The notes beneath the pieces were generated by a model, which did not search any database, had not been told where the DNA came from, and was given only the letters and a program-made list of their open reading frames with translations. From positions 124,001 through 188,000 of the forward strand of contig NZ_JHXW01000004.1 of the NCBI RefSeq assembly GCF_000622245.1: DNA of 64,000 nucleotides, given 5' to 3'. Source of the DNA: Fusobacterium perfoetens ATCC 29250 (GTDB lineage: Bacteria; Fusobacteriota; Fusobacteriia; Fusobacteriales; Fusobacteriaceae). A program made the translations under genes and the position numbers. This document shows positions 15,181-23,704 of the stretch, one piece after another (within the stretch, counting starts at the first letter, position 1; the number at the start of each line of letters is the position of its first letter).

Positions 15181-17459
15181 TATTTTTTCTCTAACATTCC
15201 CATAAATACTTTTTCTGGTGTTATAGGAAGTTCTCTTATTCTAACTCCTACAGCATTATATACAGCATTTGCTATAGCTGGAGATGAAGTATTTATAACA
15301 ACTTCTCCTATTGATTTTACTCCAAAAGGTCCAGTTGGTTCATAACTACTTTCAAATTGAACTTCTATTGTTCCAACATCTTTTCTAGTAGGGATTTTAT
15401 ATTGCATAAATGAATGAGTTTGTAAACTTCCTTTATTAGTATAAACTACATCTTCATATAAAGCCATTCCAATTCCTTGAGCTATTCCACCTTCTGTTTG
15501 TACTCTAGCTAATGCTGGATTTACTACTGTTCCACAGTCAACAACAGCTTTATAATTAATAACATCTACTTTTCCAGTTTCTGTATCTACTTCTACTTCT
15601 GCTATTCCTACCATATATGGTGGTGGAGATACTTTAGAAGAATGAGATTCACTAGCATAAAGAGTATTATTGTTGTTACACATAGCCTTATTTGCTATAT
15701 CTTTTAATGAAATTTCTTTATTATCTTCTAAATCAAAAACTTTCTTTCCATCAAAATCAACTTTTTCTACATCTACATTTAAATATTGTGCACCTAAAGT
15801 TTTGATTTTAGTTATTAATTTTTCACAAGTTTTTACTACAGCCATACCTGTTAAGTATGTTGTACTTGAAGCATAAGAACCTGAATCATATGGAGAAGTA
15901 TCTGTATCAACACCATGTACTATTATATTATCAACACTACAATCTAAGCATTCTGCAGCTATTTGTGATAGTACTGTGTCACAACCTGTTCCCATATCTG
16001 TAGCTCCTACCATTAAATTGTAGAATCCATCATCACTTACTTTTATTGCTACAGAACCTACATCTACATTAGAAATTGAAGAACCTTGCATAGAAAATCC
16101 TAATCCAACTCCTCTAACTTTACCATTTCCCATATCTCTACGAGGATATTTATTATCCCAGTCTATCATAGCCTTAGCTCTCTCTAAACATCTATCTAAA
16201 GCACAACTATTAGCTGTTTCTCTATAATAAGCTGGCATTAAATCTCCTTCTCTAACCATATTTTTTTCTCTTAAAGTTATTGGATTTATTCCTAACTTTT
16301 CTGCTAATTCATCTATTATTGATTCCATAGCAAATATTCCTTGAGTAGCTCCATAACCTCTATAAGCTCCAGCTGACATAGTATTTGTATATACTACATC
16401 ATATCTAAATCTATAAGATTTAGCCTTACTATATAAAGGTATTGCTTTATGTCCACTTAATCCAACTGTTGTTGGTCCATGTTCTCCATAAGCTCCTGTA
16501 TTTGATAAAGTATATAAATCAATAGCTTTTATTATTCCATCTTTAGTAGCTCCTATTTTTATTGTTACTTCCATTTCATGTCTTGGACTTGAAGCAGTTT
16601 GACTCTCTTCTCTTGTAAATATTAATTTAGAATTTCTACCTGTCATATAAGTAACAAAAGCTGGATAAACTTCCATTATAGCTGTTTGTTTAGCTCCAAA
16701 ACCTCCACCTATTCTAGGTTTTATTACTCTTACTTTAGATTTTGATATATCTAAAGCATTAGCTACTATTCTTCTTACATGGAAAGGAATTTGAGTAGAA
16801 GAAACTACATTTAATCTACCAAACATATCCATAGTTGCATAAGCTCTAAAAGTTTCCATTGGAGTTTGTTGATTAGCTTTTGTATGATATGTATTTTGAA
16901 GAACAACATCACATTCTTCAAAAACTTTATCTATATTTTCATCGCCATCATTAGCATGAGCACATAAATTTCTTTTATTGTCAGCTCCAACAGGACATAA
17001 TGCTTTCCAGTTATCTTCTGGATGTATTAATATTTTATTATCTTTTGCTTTTCTAAAATCTAATATAGCTTCTAAAACTTGATACTTAACTTTTATAAGT
17101 TTCATAGCCTTTTCTACTACTTTTTCATTTTCTCCAGCTACTATAGCTACTACATCTCCAACGTATCTTACTCTTTGGTCTAGTATAAGTCTATCATATG
17201 GACTTGGTTCAGGATAAGTTTGTCCTGCCATTGTAAATCTTTTATTTGGTACATCTTTATAAGTAAATATACTATGAATTCCAGGAACTTTTTTTGCTAT
17301 ATCTGTATTAATTTCTTCAATTAAAGCATGAGCATGAGGACTTCTTAATAATTTTATTACAAGACAATCTTTTGGTGCTATATCGTCAGTATATACAGGT
17401 TTTCCTGTAACTAATGCCATAGCATCTTTTTTCATAATAGATGTATTTACTATTTTCAT
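15180..17459 (-). CDS. Molybdenum hydroxylase large (Moco) subunit, xanthine dehydrogenase type
   Basis: A 759-residue subunit with the aldehyde oxidase/xanthine dehydrogenase a/b hammerhead followed by the molybdopterin-binding domain. Visible motifs include RIGGGFGAKQT, AYRGYGATQ and the C-terminal GVKSIGE, whose glutamate is the catalytic base of the family. It works with the FeS and FAD subunits encoded just upstream. The purine permease gene nearby favours xanthine, hypoxanthine or a related purine as substrate. Residues that would prove the exact substrate cannot be judged here. The gene overlaps the FeS-subunit gene by one base. Confidence 0.92.
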   Translation of the reverse strand: MKIVNTSIMKKDAMALVTGKPVYTDDIAPKDCLVIKLLRSPHAHALIEEINTDIAKKVPGIHSIFTYKDVPNKRFTMAGQTYPEPSPYDRLILDQRVRYVGDVVAIVAGENEKVVEKAMKLIKVKYQVLEAILDFRKAKDNKILIHPEDNWKALCPVGADNKRNLCAHANDGDENIDKVFEECDVVLQNTYHTKANQQTPMETFRAYATMDMFGRLNVVSSTQIPFHVRRIVANALDISKSKVRVIKPRIGGGFGAKQTAIMEVYPAFVTYMTGRNSKLIFTREESQTASSPRHEMEVTIKIGATKDGIIKAIDLYTLSNTGAYGEHGPTTVGLSGHKAIPLYSKAKSYRFRYDVVYTNTMSAGAYRGYGATQGIFAMESIIDELAEKLGINPITLREKNMVREGDLMPAYYRETANSCALDRCLERAKAMIDWDNKYPRRDMGNGKVRGVGLGFSMQGSSISNVDVGSVAIKVSDDGFYNLMVGATDMGTGCDTVLSQIAAECLDCSVDNIIVHGVDTDTSPYDSGSYASSTTYLTGMAVVKTCEKLITKIKTLGAQYLNVDVEKVDFDGKKVFDLEDNKEISLKDIANKAMCNNNNTLYASESHSSKVSPPPYMVGIAEVEVDTETGKVDVINYKAVVDCGTVVNPALARVQTEGGIAQGIGMALYEDVVYTNKGSLQTHSFMQYKIPTRKDVGTIEVQFESSYEPTGPFGVKSIGEVVINTSSPAIANAVYNAVGVRIRELPITPEKVFMGMLEKK

Positions 17460-17923
17460 TATCTCTCTCCTCCTCTTTTATAATTTAAAAATGCTTTTAC
17501 TGCTCTAAATTGTCCCATATAACCAGTACATCTACATAAATTTCCTACTAAGTATTCTTTTATATCTTCATCAGAAAATTCTTTTAATTCTCTTACCATT
17601 GCTAGAACATTCATTATAAACCCAGGATTACAATATCCACATTGGTCTGCTCCTTCTTTGGCCATAAATTCTCCAAATTCTTTAGCTTCTTCTTGTAATC
17701 CTTCTAGAGTTGTTATATGTTTTCCGTTAGCTCTAGCAGCTAATACTGTACAAGATAAAACAGGTTTTTCATCTATCCAAAGAGTACATAATCCACAATT
17801 AGAAGTTTCACATCCTCTTTTTACACTTAAACATCCCTTACTTCTTACGTATTCTAATAGTGGTGTATCTGGTTCTATATTATCTTCTGTTAATTTTCCA
17901 TTAATCCATAATTTTATTTCCAT
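17459..17923 (-). CDS. Molybdenum hydroxylase 2Fe-2S subunit
   Basis: A 154-residue small subunit with two [2Fe-2S] domains. The plant-ferredoxin-like domain has CETSNCGLC plus a later cysteine (VLSC). The C-terminal helical domain has CGYCNPGF and LCRCTGY. It passes electrons from the molybdenum site to FAD. It lies between the FAD and molybdenum subunits, one base from each, so the three are surely co-translated. Confidence 0.95.
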   Translation of the reverse strand: MEIKLWINGKLTEDNIEPDTPLLEYVRSKGCLSVKRGCETSNCGLCTLWIDEKPVLSCTVLAARANGKHITTLEGLQEEAKEFGEFMAKEGADQCGYCNPGFIMNVLAMVRELKEFSDEDIKEYLVGNLCRCTGYMGQFRAVKAFLNYKRGGER

Positions 17924-17924
17924 T

Positions 17925-18716
17925 TTATTTTTCCTCCATTAATTTTTTTAAAGTTCTTTTTACAAAAACTTCTGTTAATCTTTTACGATACTCTCCACTA
18001 GCTCTCATATTTGAATCAAATTTTAAATTTTCACTAACATATTTTGCAAACTTTTCTATATTTTCTTCAGAAAATTCTCCTAAAATATTTTCATTATCTT
18101 CTACTACTTTTGCTTTATAAGGTCTTGCTCCTATAACAGCATAGACTTTTTTATTTTCAGTAATTGTTACTCCACAAGTTATTACAGGAAAATTTGTAGC
18201 TTGATTTCTAAAAGCAGAATATCCTACTTTTCTTCCATCTTTTTTTATTATAATTCTTACTAATATATCTTTATCATAAGGCATATTTACAAAATCTTTT
18301 AAAGGAATTATTCCTCCCTTATACATTTCTACATAAGTATCTAAAGTAAGAAGAGAAGTTAAAATGTCTGAAAATCCAAATCTACTATAAATACTTCCAC
18401 CTATTGTTACACAATTTCTAAATTGTACTCCTACTATATCTTTTAAACTATTTTTTAAAGCATTGTTTGTATATTCATTTAAAGAAACATTTTTTTCTAT
18501 ATCTCTAAGAGTTACCATACATCCTATAGTATATTTTTCTTCATCTTCCTCTATTTTATCTAATCCTAATTTTGATAAATCTATTGCTTTAACTATATTT
18601 CTATTTTGTAGCTTTAACCATCCTGTTCCACCAAGTATTACATTATTTACATTTTGATTTAATTTATATGCCTCTTCTAGTGATTCAACAGATACATATT
18701 CTTTTATTGTTAACAT
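17925..18716 (-). CDS. Molybdenum hydroxylase FAD-binding subunit
   Basis: A 263-residue medium subunit with the FAD-binding domain of the CO dehydrogenase/xanthine dehydrogenase family: the NVILGGTGWL loop near residue 29 and VQFRNCVTIGGS near residue 96, followed by the C-terminal domain. It hands electrons to NAD or a ferredoxin. It is the first gene of the FAD-FeS-Mo-mocA operon. The leader carries the folded RNA element at 18759-18842. Confidence 0.92.
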   Translation of the reverse strand: MLTIKEYVSVESLEEAYKLNQNVNNVILGGTGWLKLQNRNIVKAIDLSKLGLDKIEEDEEKYTIGCMVTLRDIEKNVSLNEYTNNALKNSLKDIVGVQFRNCVTIGGSIYSRFGFSDILTSLLTLDTYVEMYKGGIIPLKDFVNMPYDKDILVRIIIKKDGRKVGYSAFRNQATNFPVITCGVTITENKKVYAVIGARPYKAKVVEDNENILGEFSEENIEKFAKYVSENLKFDSNMRASGEYRKRLTEVFVKRTLKKLMEEK

Positions 18717-18756
18717 TTACCCACCACCTTTACTTTTATTTTAAATTTTTCCAAGA

Positions 18757-18842
18757 AAAAAGAGTTGATTTCTCCTAATTATCTAGTAATTAGAAAACAA
18801 TTAATACTTTATCACAAAATTAATTGTTTTACTCAACTCTTT
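18757..18842 (-). ncRNA. Three-way-junction RNA element ending in a U tract, before the hydroxylase operon
   Basis: On the minus strand a 10-bp stem (AAAGAGTTGA at 18842-18833 with TCAACTCTTT at 18768-18759) encloses two hairpins. One is a 12-bp stem (AAAACAATTAAT/ATTAATTGTTTT, 13-base loop); the other is a 7-bp stem (CTAATTA/TAATTAG). GAGAAA joins the second hairpin to the closing stem, and the closing stem is followed by U residues. It may be a branched terminator of the permease gene, or a riboswitch-like leader of the hydroxylase operon. It does not match the purine riboswitch consensus. Confidence 0.6.
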
Positions 18843-18900
18843 CACCTCTGTAATATATATTTGTATTTATTTTATCATTATTTCAACTACTTTGTAAAGA

Positions 18901-20208
18901 TTATTTTTCTTTCTTTTTCTCTGGTAATATTAAATTTAATGTAGTTGCTATAACAAATGTCATAATAATTCCATTTTGTGCAAATATTTGTCCAACCCAT
19001 TTTGGTAAATGTGCTAATACATCTGGTAAGTTTCCAATTCCTACTCCAAGTCCTAAAGAAATAGCAATTATTAATCCTTTTCTATCATCTATTTCATCTC
19101 TTAATAAAGATTTTAATCCACTAACAAATATCATAGCAAACATTACAACAGCTGCTCCTCCTAAAACAGATTGAGGCATTACTGTAAATATAGCACTTAA
19201 TTTTGGTATAAATCCCATAAGAACTAAAACTATAGCTCCAGTTCCTATAACAAATCTATTAACAACCTTAGTTACTGCTACTAATCCAACATTTTGACTA
19301 AATGTTGTATTTGGCAATACTCCAAAGAAAGCAGCAATTAAACTTCCAAATCCATCAGCAATAACTCCACCAGATAATTCTTCATCTGTTGGTTCTCTGT
19401 CTAATCCTCCATTAGCTATTCCTGATAAATCCCCTACTGTTTCTACAGCTGTAGCCACATACATTATTAGCATAGCTATTATAGCATTTATATTAAATTC
19501 TATTCCTACTGGCATTACTTTTGGTAAGCTAAACCAAGCAGCCTCTTTTACAGCAGTAAAATCTACCATTCCCATTACTATTGCTAATATATATCCAATT
19601 ACAATACTTATCAATATAGCAGAAGCACTTATAAATTTCTGTTTACATTGATTTAAAATAATTATCATTATAACAACAACTGTTCCTACTATTATATGTT
19701 TTGGGTCTCCAAACTCTGGAGTAAATCCTCCACCAAAGTATCTAATACCAACTGGTAATAATGATAATCCTATTGATATTACAACAAGACTTGTTACAAT
19801 TGGCGGAAATAATTTTTTTAATGGTTTTATAAAATATCCTAGTACCATTTCAAATAAAGCTCCAATAACTGAGGCTCCCATTATAGCTCCATACCCATAT
19901 GTTACTCCAATTGCTTTTGCTGTACCTAAAAATCCTGAACTTGTTCCCATAACTCCTGGTAATCCACTACCTATTTTCATAATAGGATAAATTTGAATAA
20001 GAGTTGTAATTCCAGCAATAAACATAGAATTTTGAATAAGAGCTGTTTTTAAGTTCAAATCCATTTGTAACATTCCACAAACTATAATAAGTGGAGAAAT
20101 ATTACCTAAAAACATAGCTAATAAATGTTGAATACCTAAAGGTAAGGCTGTTTTCAAAGGAACTTTTCCTTCTAATTGATAGATGTTTTCATTACTTACT
20201 TGTGACAT
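18901..20208 (-). CDS. Xanthine/uracil permease (NCS2 family)
   Basis: A 435-residue inner-membrane nucleobase:cation symporter with about 14 hydrophobic segments. The N-terminal PLGIQHLLAMFLGN, the internal TTFSQNVG and the late GNLPD stretches are family features. It should bring in xanthine or uric acid for the hydroxylase encoded downstream on the same strand. ATG with AAGGAG upstream. The stop codon is followed by the three-way-junction element. Confidence 0.92.
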   Translation of the reverse strand: MSQVSNENIYQLEGKVPLKTALPLGIQHLLAMFLGNISPLIIVCGMLQMDLNLKTALIQNSMFIAGITTLIQIYPIMKIGSGLPGVMGTSSGFLGTAKAIGVTYGYGAIMGASVIGALFEMVLGYFIKPLKKLFPPIVTSLVVISIGLSLLPVGIRYFGGGFTPEFGDPKHIIVGTVVVIMIIILNQCKQKFISASAILISIVIGYILAIVMGMVDFTAVKEAAWFSLPKVMPVGIEFNINAIIAMLIMYVATAVETVGDLSGIANGGLDREPTDEELSGGVIADGFGSLIAAFFGVLPNTTFSQNVGLVAVTKVVNRFVIGTGAIVLVLMGFIPKLSAIFTVMPQSVLGGAAVVMFAMIFVSGLKSLLRDEIDDRKGLIIAISLGLGVGIGNLPDVLAHLPKWVGQIFAQNGIIMTFVIATTLNLILPEKKKEK

Positions 20209-20258
20209 TTTTACTCCTTATTTATATTAAATTTTTTTACTTTTTCAAAGGACAAAAC

Positions 20259-20286
20259 ATTATATCACATCTTTAAAATTTTACAA
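20259..20286 (-). promoter_or_regulatory. Sigma-70 promoter of the purine permease
   Basis: TTGTAA (20286-20281), 16 bases, TATAAT (20264-20259) on the minus strand, about 50 bases before the gene. Confidence 0.65.
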
Positions 20287-20321
20287 GAGATTTTTTAATT
20301 TTTCTAAAAATTTTTTAAAAT

Positions 20322-20352
20322 GAAAGAGGACTGGAAAACTCAGTCCTCTTTC
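20322..20352 (-). terminator. Intrinsic terminator of the diaminopropionate operon
   Basis: GAAAGAGGACTG pairs perfectly with CAGTCCTCTTTC around a 7-base loop, 28 bases after the ridA stop. U-rich sequence follows on the minus strand. It separates this operon from the purine permease. Confidence 0.88.
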
Positions 20353-20379
20353 GTTAATTATTATTCATTTCTTAGGGTA

Positions 20380-20757
20380 TTATTTTACAGCTATTAATTC
20401 TATTTCTACCTTTACATCTTTCGGTAATCTTGCTACTTCTACACAAGCTCTTGCTGGTTTTACTTCTCCTAAATATTCATTATACACTTCATTTATTGCT
20501 CCAAAGTCATCCATATTTTTTATGAAACATGTTGCTTTTACTACATCTTTAAATGTGTATCCTGCTTCATCTAATATTGCTTTTAAATTTTCTAATGATT
20601 GTCTTGTTTGAGCTTTTACATCATCTGATACCAATATCATTGTCTCTGGTACAAATGGTATTTGTCCTGATATATATAAAGTTTCATTTACCTCTACTGC
20701 TTGTGAATATGGTCCTAAAGCTGCTGGGGCTTTTGGTGTATTTATTATTCTTTTCAT
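20380..20757 (-). CDS. ridA: RidA-family 2-iminobutanoate/2-iminopropanoate deaminase
   Basis: A 125-residue trimeric YjgF/RidA protein. The essential arginine is Arg103 in PARACVEVARLP, and the N-terminal APAALGPYSQAV and YISGQIP are typical. RidA hydrolyses reactive enamines/imines such as 2-aminoacrylate made by PLP enzymes. In this operon the diaminopropionate ammonia-lyase is a direct source of 2-aminoacrylate, so RidA is probably its dedicated safeguard. It is the last gene before the terminator. Confidence 0.95.
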   Translation of the reverse strand: MKRIINTPKAPAALGPYSQAVEVNETLYISGQIPFVPETMILVSDDVKAQTRQSLENLKAILDEAGYTFKDVVKATCFIKNMDDFGAINEVYNEYLGEVKPARACVEVARLPKDVKVEIELIAVK

Positions 20758-20787
20758 CTTTTTCTCCTTAAACTATTTTAATAATAA

Positions 20788-21996
20788 CTAAATAAATTTA
20801 GTTTTTGTTTCACTTAAAGTTTCTGAACCATCTTTTGTTACTATTAAGTTTTGTTCATAGTTAACTGTTCCAAGTCCTGGTTGATATAATCCTTTTTCTA
20901 TAGCTATATACATATTTTCTTCTAATATCATATCTTCTTCATGAATGAACCAAGGACGTTCCCAAGTTAATCCAATTCCATGTCCCCAATGAGGAGGGAA
21001 AGCTGCATATAATGTATTTTCATCTGTTTGTTCTGAAGATAAACTTACTCCTCTTTCTTCTAAGTATCTATCTCCAGCTTCACATAATTCTCTTACAGAA
21101 ACTCCTGGTTTAACTAAACTCATAACATATTCACACGCATCTGTTACTATATCTATTGCTCTTTTTTGTTTTTCTGTAGGTTTTCCTCCAACCACAGTTG
21201 TTCTTCCAAAGTCACAAATATATCCTTCATAACATATAATAAAATCTACTTTAAATAATTCACCATCTTGTAATTTCCTATTACAATCATATCCAGGGAA
21301 ATCAACACTATGAACGGCATCACTATGAGGTCCTGAACTTGTTACAATAAAGTATAAAACTGCTCCTTCTGAATATACTTTAGCCATAGCTGGTCCTATA
21401 ACTTCTGCTTCAGTTTTTCCTGCTGCTACATTATTCATTATCATTTCTACTGCTTCTGTTCCAATTTCATTAGCTCTTCTAATAGATTCAATTTCCCTTG
21501 GTGATTTAACAAGTCTCATTTTAGAAAGAATATCGTCACATGGAACTAATTCTAATTCTGGCATTCTTTCTTTCATTTCTCTACCTATTTTCCAAGTAAG
21601 AGTATCTTCATACATAACTCCTACTTTTCCTATATCCATTTTTAATTCTTTAGCTGTATCTGCTACTAATTTAAAGAAATCTGTACTATATCTAATATCT
21701 TTAACAGCTACTAAATCTTTTCTATATTCTAATGTTGTTACTATAAGTACTGGTTCTCCCTCTTTAGGAATCATTAAAACACAATGAGATCTTCCTGTCC
21801 ATAAAGGTGGTTGATCTGGTAAATAACATCTTTGTTGATAATGATTAGCAAAATAATCTACTCCAGCAAATCTATCCCAAGTTCCTCCTCCTCTAGACCA
21901 AATCATTACCCCATTAAGTCCTTGTTTTACTACTTCTTCTCTACACTTTTCTCTTCTTCTCTCAAATTCTTCAAATGGAACATTTTTAGCAAACAT
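20788..21996 (-). CDS. M24-family metallopeptidase (Xaa-Pro peptidase/creatinase fold)
   Basis: A 402-residue protein with an N-terminal creatinase-type domain and a C-terminal pita-bread domain. The five metal ligands of M24 are visible: Asp in KVDFI, Asp in CDFGRT, His in HWGHGIGL, and two Glu in AIEKG and NYEQN. Members split Xaa-Pro dipeptides or related amidino/amide substrates. It lies between the small transporter subunit and ridA, with AGGAGG before the ATG. It probably supplies amino acids to the operon's catabolic enzymes; the true substrate is unknown. Confidence 0.88.
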   Translation of the reverse strand: MFAKNVPFEEFERRREKCREEVVKQGLNGVMIWSRGGGTWDRFAGVDYFANHYQQRCYLPDQPPLWTGRSHCVLMIPKEGEPVLIVTTLEYRKDLVAVKDIRYSTDFFKLVADTAKELKMDIGKVGVMYEDTLTWKIGREMKERMPELELVPCDDILSKMRLVKSPREIESIRRANEIGTEAVEMIMNNVAAGKTEAEVIGPAMAKVYSEGAVLYFIVTSSGPHSDAVHSVDFPGYDCNRKLQDGELFKVDFIICYEGYICDFGRTTVVGGKPTEKQKRAIDIVTDACEYVMSLVKPGVSVRELCEAGDRYLEERGVSLSSEQTDENTLYAAFPPHWGHGIGLTWERPWFIHEEDMILEENMYIAIEKGLYQPGLGTVNYEQNLIVTKDGSETLSETKTKFI

Positions 21997-22038
21997 ATTT
22001 CCTCCTATAATTTCTCTATATTATAATTTATAATATCA

Positions 22039-22146
22039 TTATTGTTCTTCTTTCATTTTTTGATAAACTCTATGAAGACCCCAAGCAAAACCACCAAAAT
22101 TTAACATTGCACAAACAATCATACATAAAATAGTACTAACTGGCAT
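22039..22146 (-). CDS. MetS-like small subunit of an NSS amino acid importer
   Basis: A 35-residue peptide read by hand: MPVSTILCMIVCAML, then NFGGFAWGLHRVYQ and a charged end KMKEEQ. It has one transmembrane helix followed by a charged tail, the pattern of the small methionine/alanine importer subunit (MetS) found beside NSS transporters. GGAGGAG stands 6 bases before the ATG, and the gene starts 20 bases after the stop of the NSS transporter. Coding is supported by the ribosome site, position and composition. Confidence 0.85.
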   Translation of the reverse strand: MPVSTILCMIVCAMLNFGGFAWGLHRVYQKMKEEQ

Positions 22147-22166
22147 TTTAATCTCCTCCTCTTTTA

Positions 22167-23678
22167 TTAATCTTGATGTTCTTCTGGAATTTCCGGATAT
22201 CCTTCTATTACTGTATTCATATAATTATTTTCAGCACTTTCCCCTAATTTTTTATTAAATAATAATGTTATTATTATTAATAATCCAACTTGTAATATAA
22301 CTGTTCCAAAACTATCAACTACAAATGGATTCCACCAATCATTTGGTCTAGCTTTCATAGCTCCAATTGCTGACCATACAAATAATATAATTATAGCTAC
22401 TGGTGCTAGGAATCTAACTGATATATTCCACCATTTACCTATATATAATTCATTTTCTGGAATATTAATATATGAACGAGTTTTTTCTACTCCAAATTTC
22501 CATATTGCAAGACATGTAAATAAAGACCCTACTAATAAAGCCATTCCCCATACCCAATCTTGATTATTTACAAAATCTATGTCATAAGCTGAAAAGATTC
22601 CAATAGCAAATACTACAAAGAATATTATTGTTGTAGCTTTTTTTCTTGACATTTTCATATCCATTAAAGGAACAACTCCTGTATTAAAGAATATTACATT
22701 TGCTGTCATAGCTGCAAAGAATAATGATAAGAAGAATAAACATCCTAATATACGTCCACCAACCATTCCTCCAAATAATTGAGTTAAAGAAATAAATGTT
22801 AACCCATAGTTACCTGATCTACAAATCTCTTCTGCTACCTCAGGACTAGGAGCTAAAGCAAATAAAGCTGGTAATACAACAAACCCTGCTAATAATGCTG
22901 CTGAGTTATCTCCAACTCCTTGAAGGAATTCATTTAAAGCAACATCTGATTTAGCCTTAGTATAAACTCCCATTGTTATTACTAATCCAAATCCAGGTCC
23001 TACAGACCATGCTGATTGAGATAAAGCTTGTAACCAAGTATTAGAATCAAAGAAAGTATCTGGTGATATAGCAAATAAATATTTTAATCCCTCAACAGAA
23101 CCTGGTAAAGTTAAAGCTCTTACTAACATTATCAATAAAACTATATATAATGCTGGAGTTAGCCATTTTCCTATTAATTCTATTCCTTTACTTATTTTTT
23201 GAGCAACAATTACTGCTGTTAAAAGAAGTAATCCTACAAATATTCCTACATTTATCCATCCATTTGAAACATTATCAAATAATTGAACTAATTCTTGTGT
23301 TGTTTTTCCTTCAAATCCTTTTAATGAAATAAATGCATATCTTAAACACCAACCCATAACAACTGTATAATATCCAGTTATAGCAACAGTAGTAGCTGCC
23401 ATAAAAGCTCCCATCCAAGCATATTTTTTACCTATAAAATCTTTAAATGCTCCTGGTGCTCCGTGTCTTGTTAATCTTCCCATTACCATTTCTGCTGTAA
23501 TAATAGGTATAGATATTGAAAATAATATTATTGTCCAAGCTAAAACAAATGAACCTCCTCCATTTAATGCAGCCATTCTTGGAAATCTCCATACATTTCC
23601 TGTTCCAACTGATGCTCCTATTAAAGTAAGGATTAATCCCCATCTTGATGAGAATACCTCTTGACTCTTATCTGACAT
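22167..23678 (-). CDS. Sodium:neurotransmitter symporter (NSS) family amino acid transporter
   Basis: A 503-residue membrane protein with 12 helices. SRWGLILTLIGASVGTGNVWRFP (only the core GNVWRFP matters) in helix 1 is the sodium/substrate site of the LeuT fold. The long C-terminus and the small partner gene resemble the MetP/MetS importer. In this operon it probably imports the amino acid or diamino acid handled by DpaL and YgeY. AAGGGG precedes the ATG, 26 bases after ygeY. Confidence 0.92.
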   Translation of the reverse strand: MSDKSQEVFSSRWGLILTLIGASVGTGNVWRFPRMAALNGGGSFVLAWTIILFSISIPIITAEMVMGRLTRHGAPGAFKDFIGKKYAWMGAFMAATTVAITGYYTVVMGWCLRYAFISLKGFEGKTTQELVQLFDNVSNGWINVGIFVGLLLLTAVIVAQKISKGIELIGKWLTPALYIVLLIMLVRALTLPGSVEGLKYLFAISPDTFFDSNTWLQALSQSAWSVGPGFGLVITMGVYTKAKSDVALNEFLQGVGDNSAALLAGFVVLPALFALAPSPEVAEEICRSGNYGLTFISLTQLFGGMVGGRILGCLFFLSLFFAAMTANVIFFNTGVVPLMDMKMSRKKATTIIFFVVFAIGIFSAYDIDFVNNQDWVWGMALLVGSLFTCLAIWKFGVEKTRSYINIPENELYIGKWWNISVRFLAPVAIIILFVWSAIGAMKARPNDWWNPFVVDSFGTVILQVGLLIIITLLFNKKLGESAENNYMNTVIEGYPEIPEEHQD

Positions 23679-23704
23679 AATTCCAACCCCTTTCTTTATT
23701 TTTA

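Noticed and set aside
18757-18842. Purine riboswitch before the hydroxylase operon
   Set aside because: Three stems are present, but the conserved junction and loop bases of the purine riboswitch are not.
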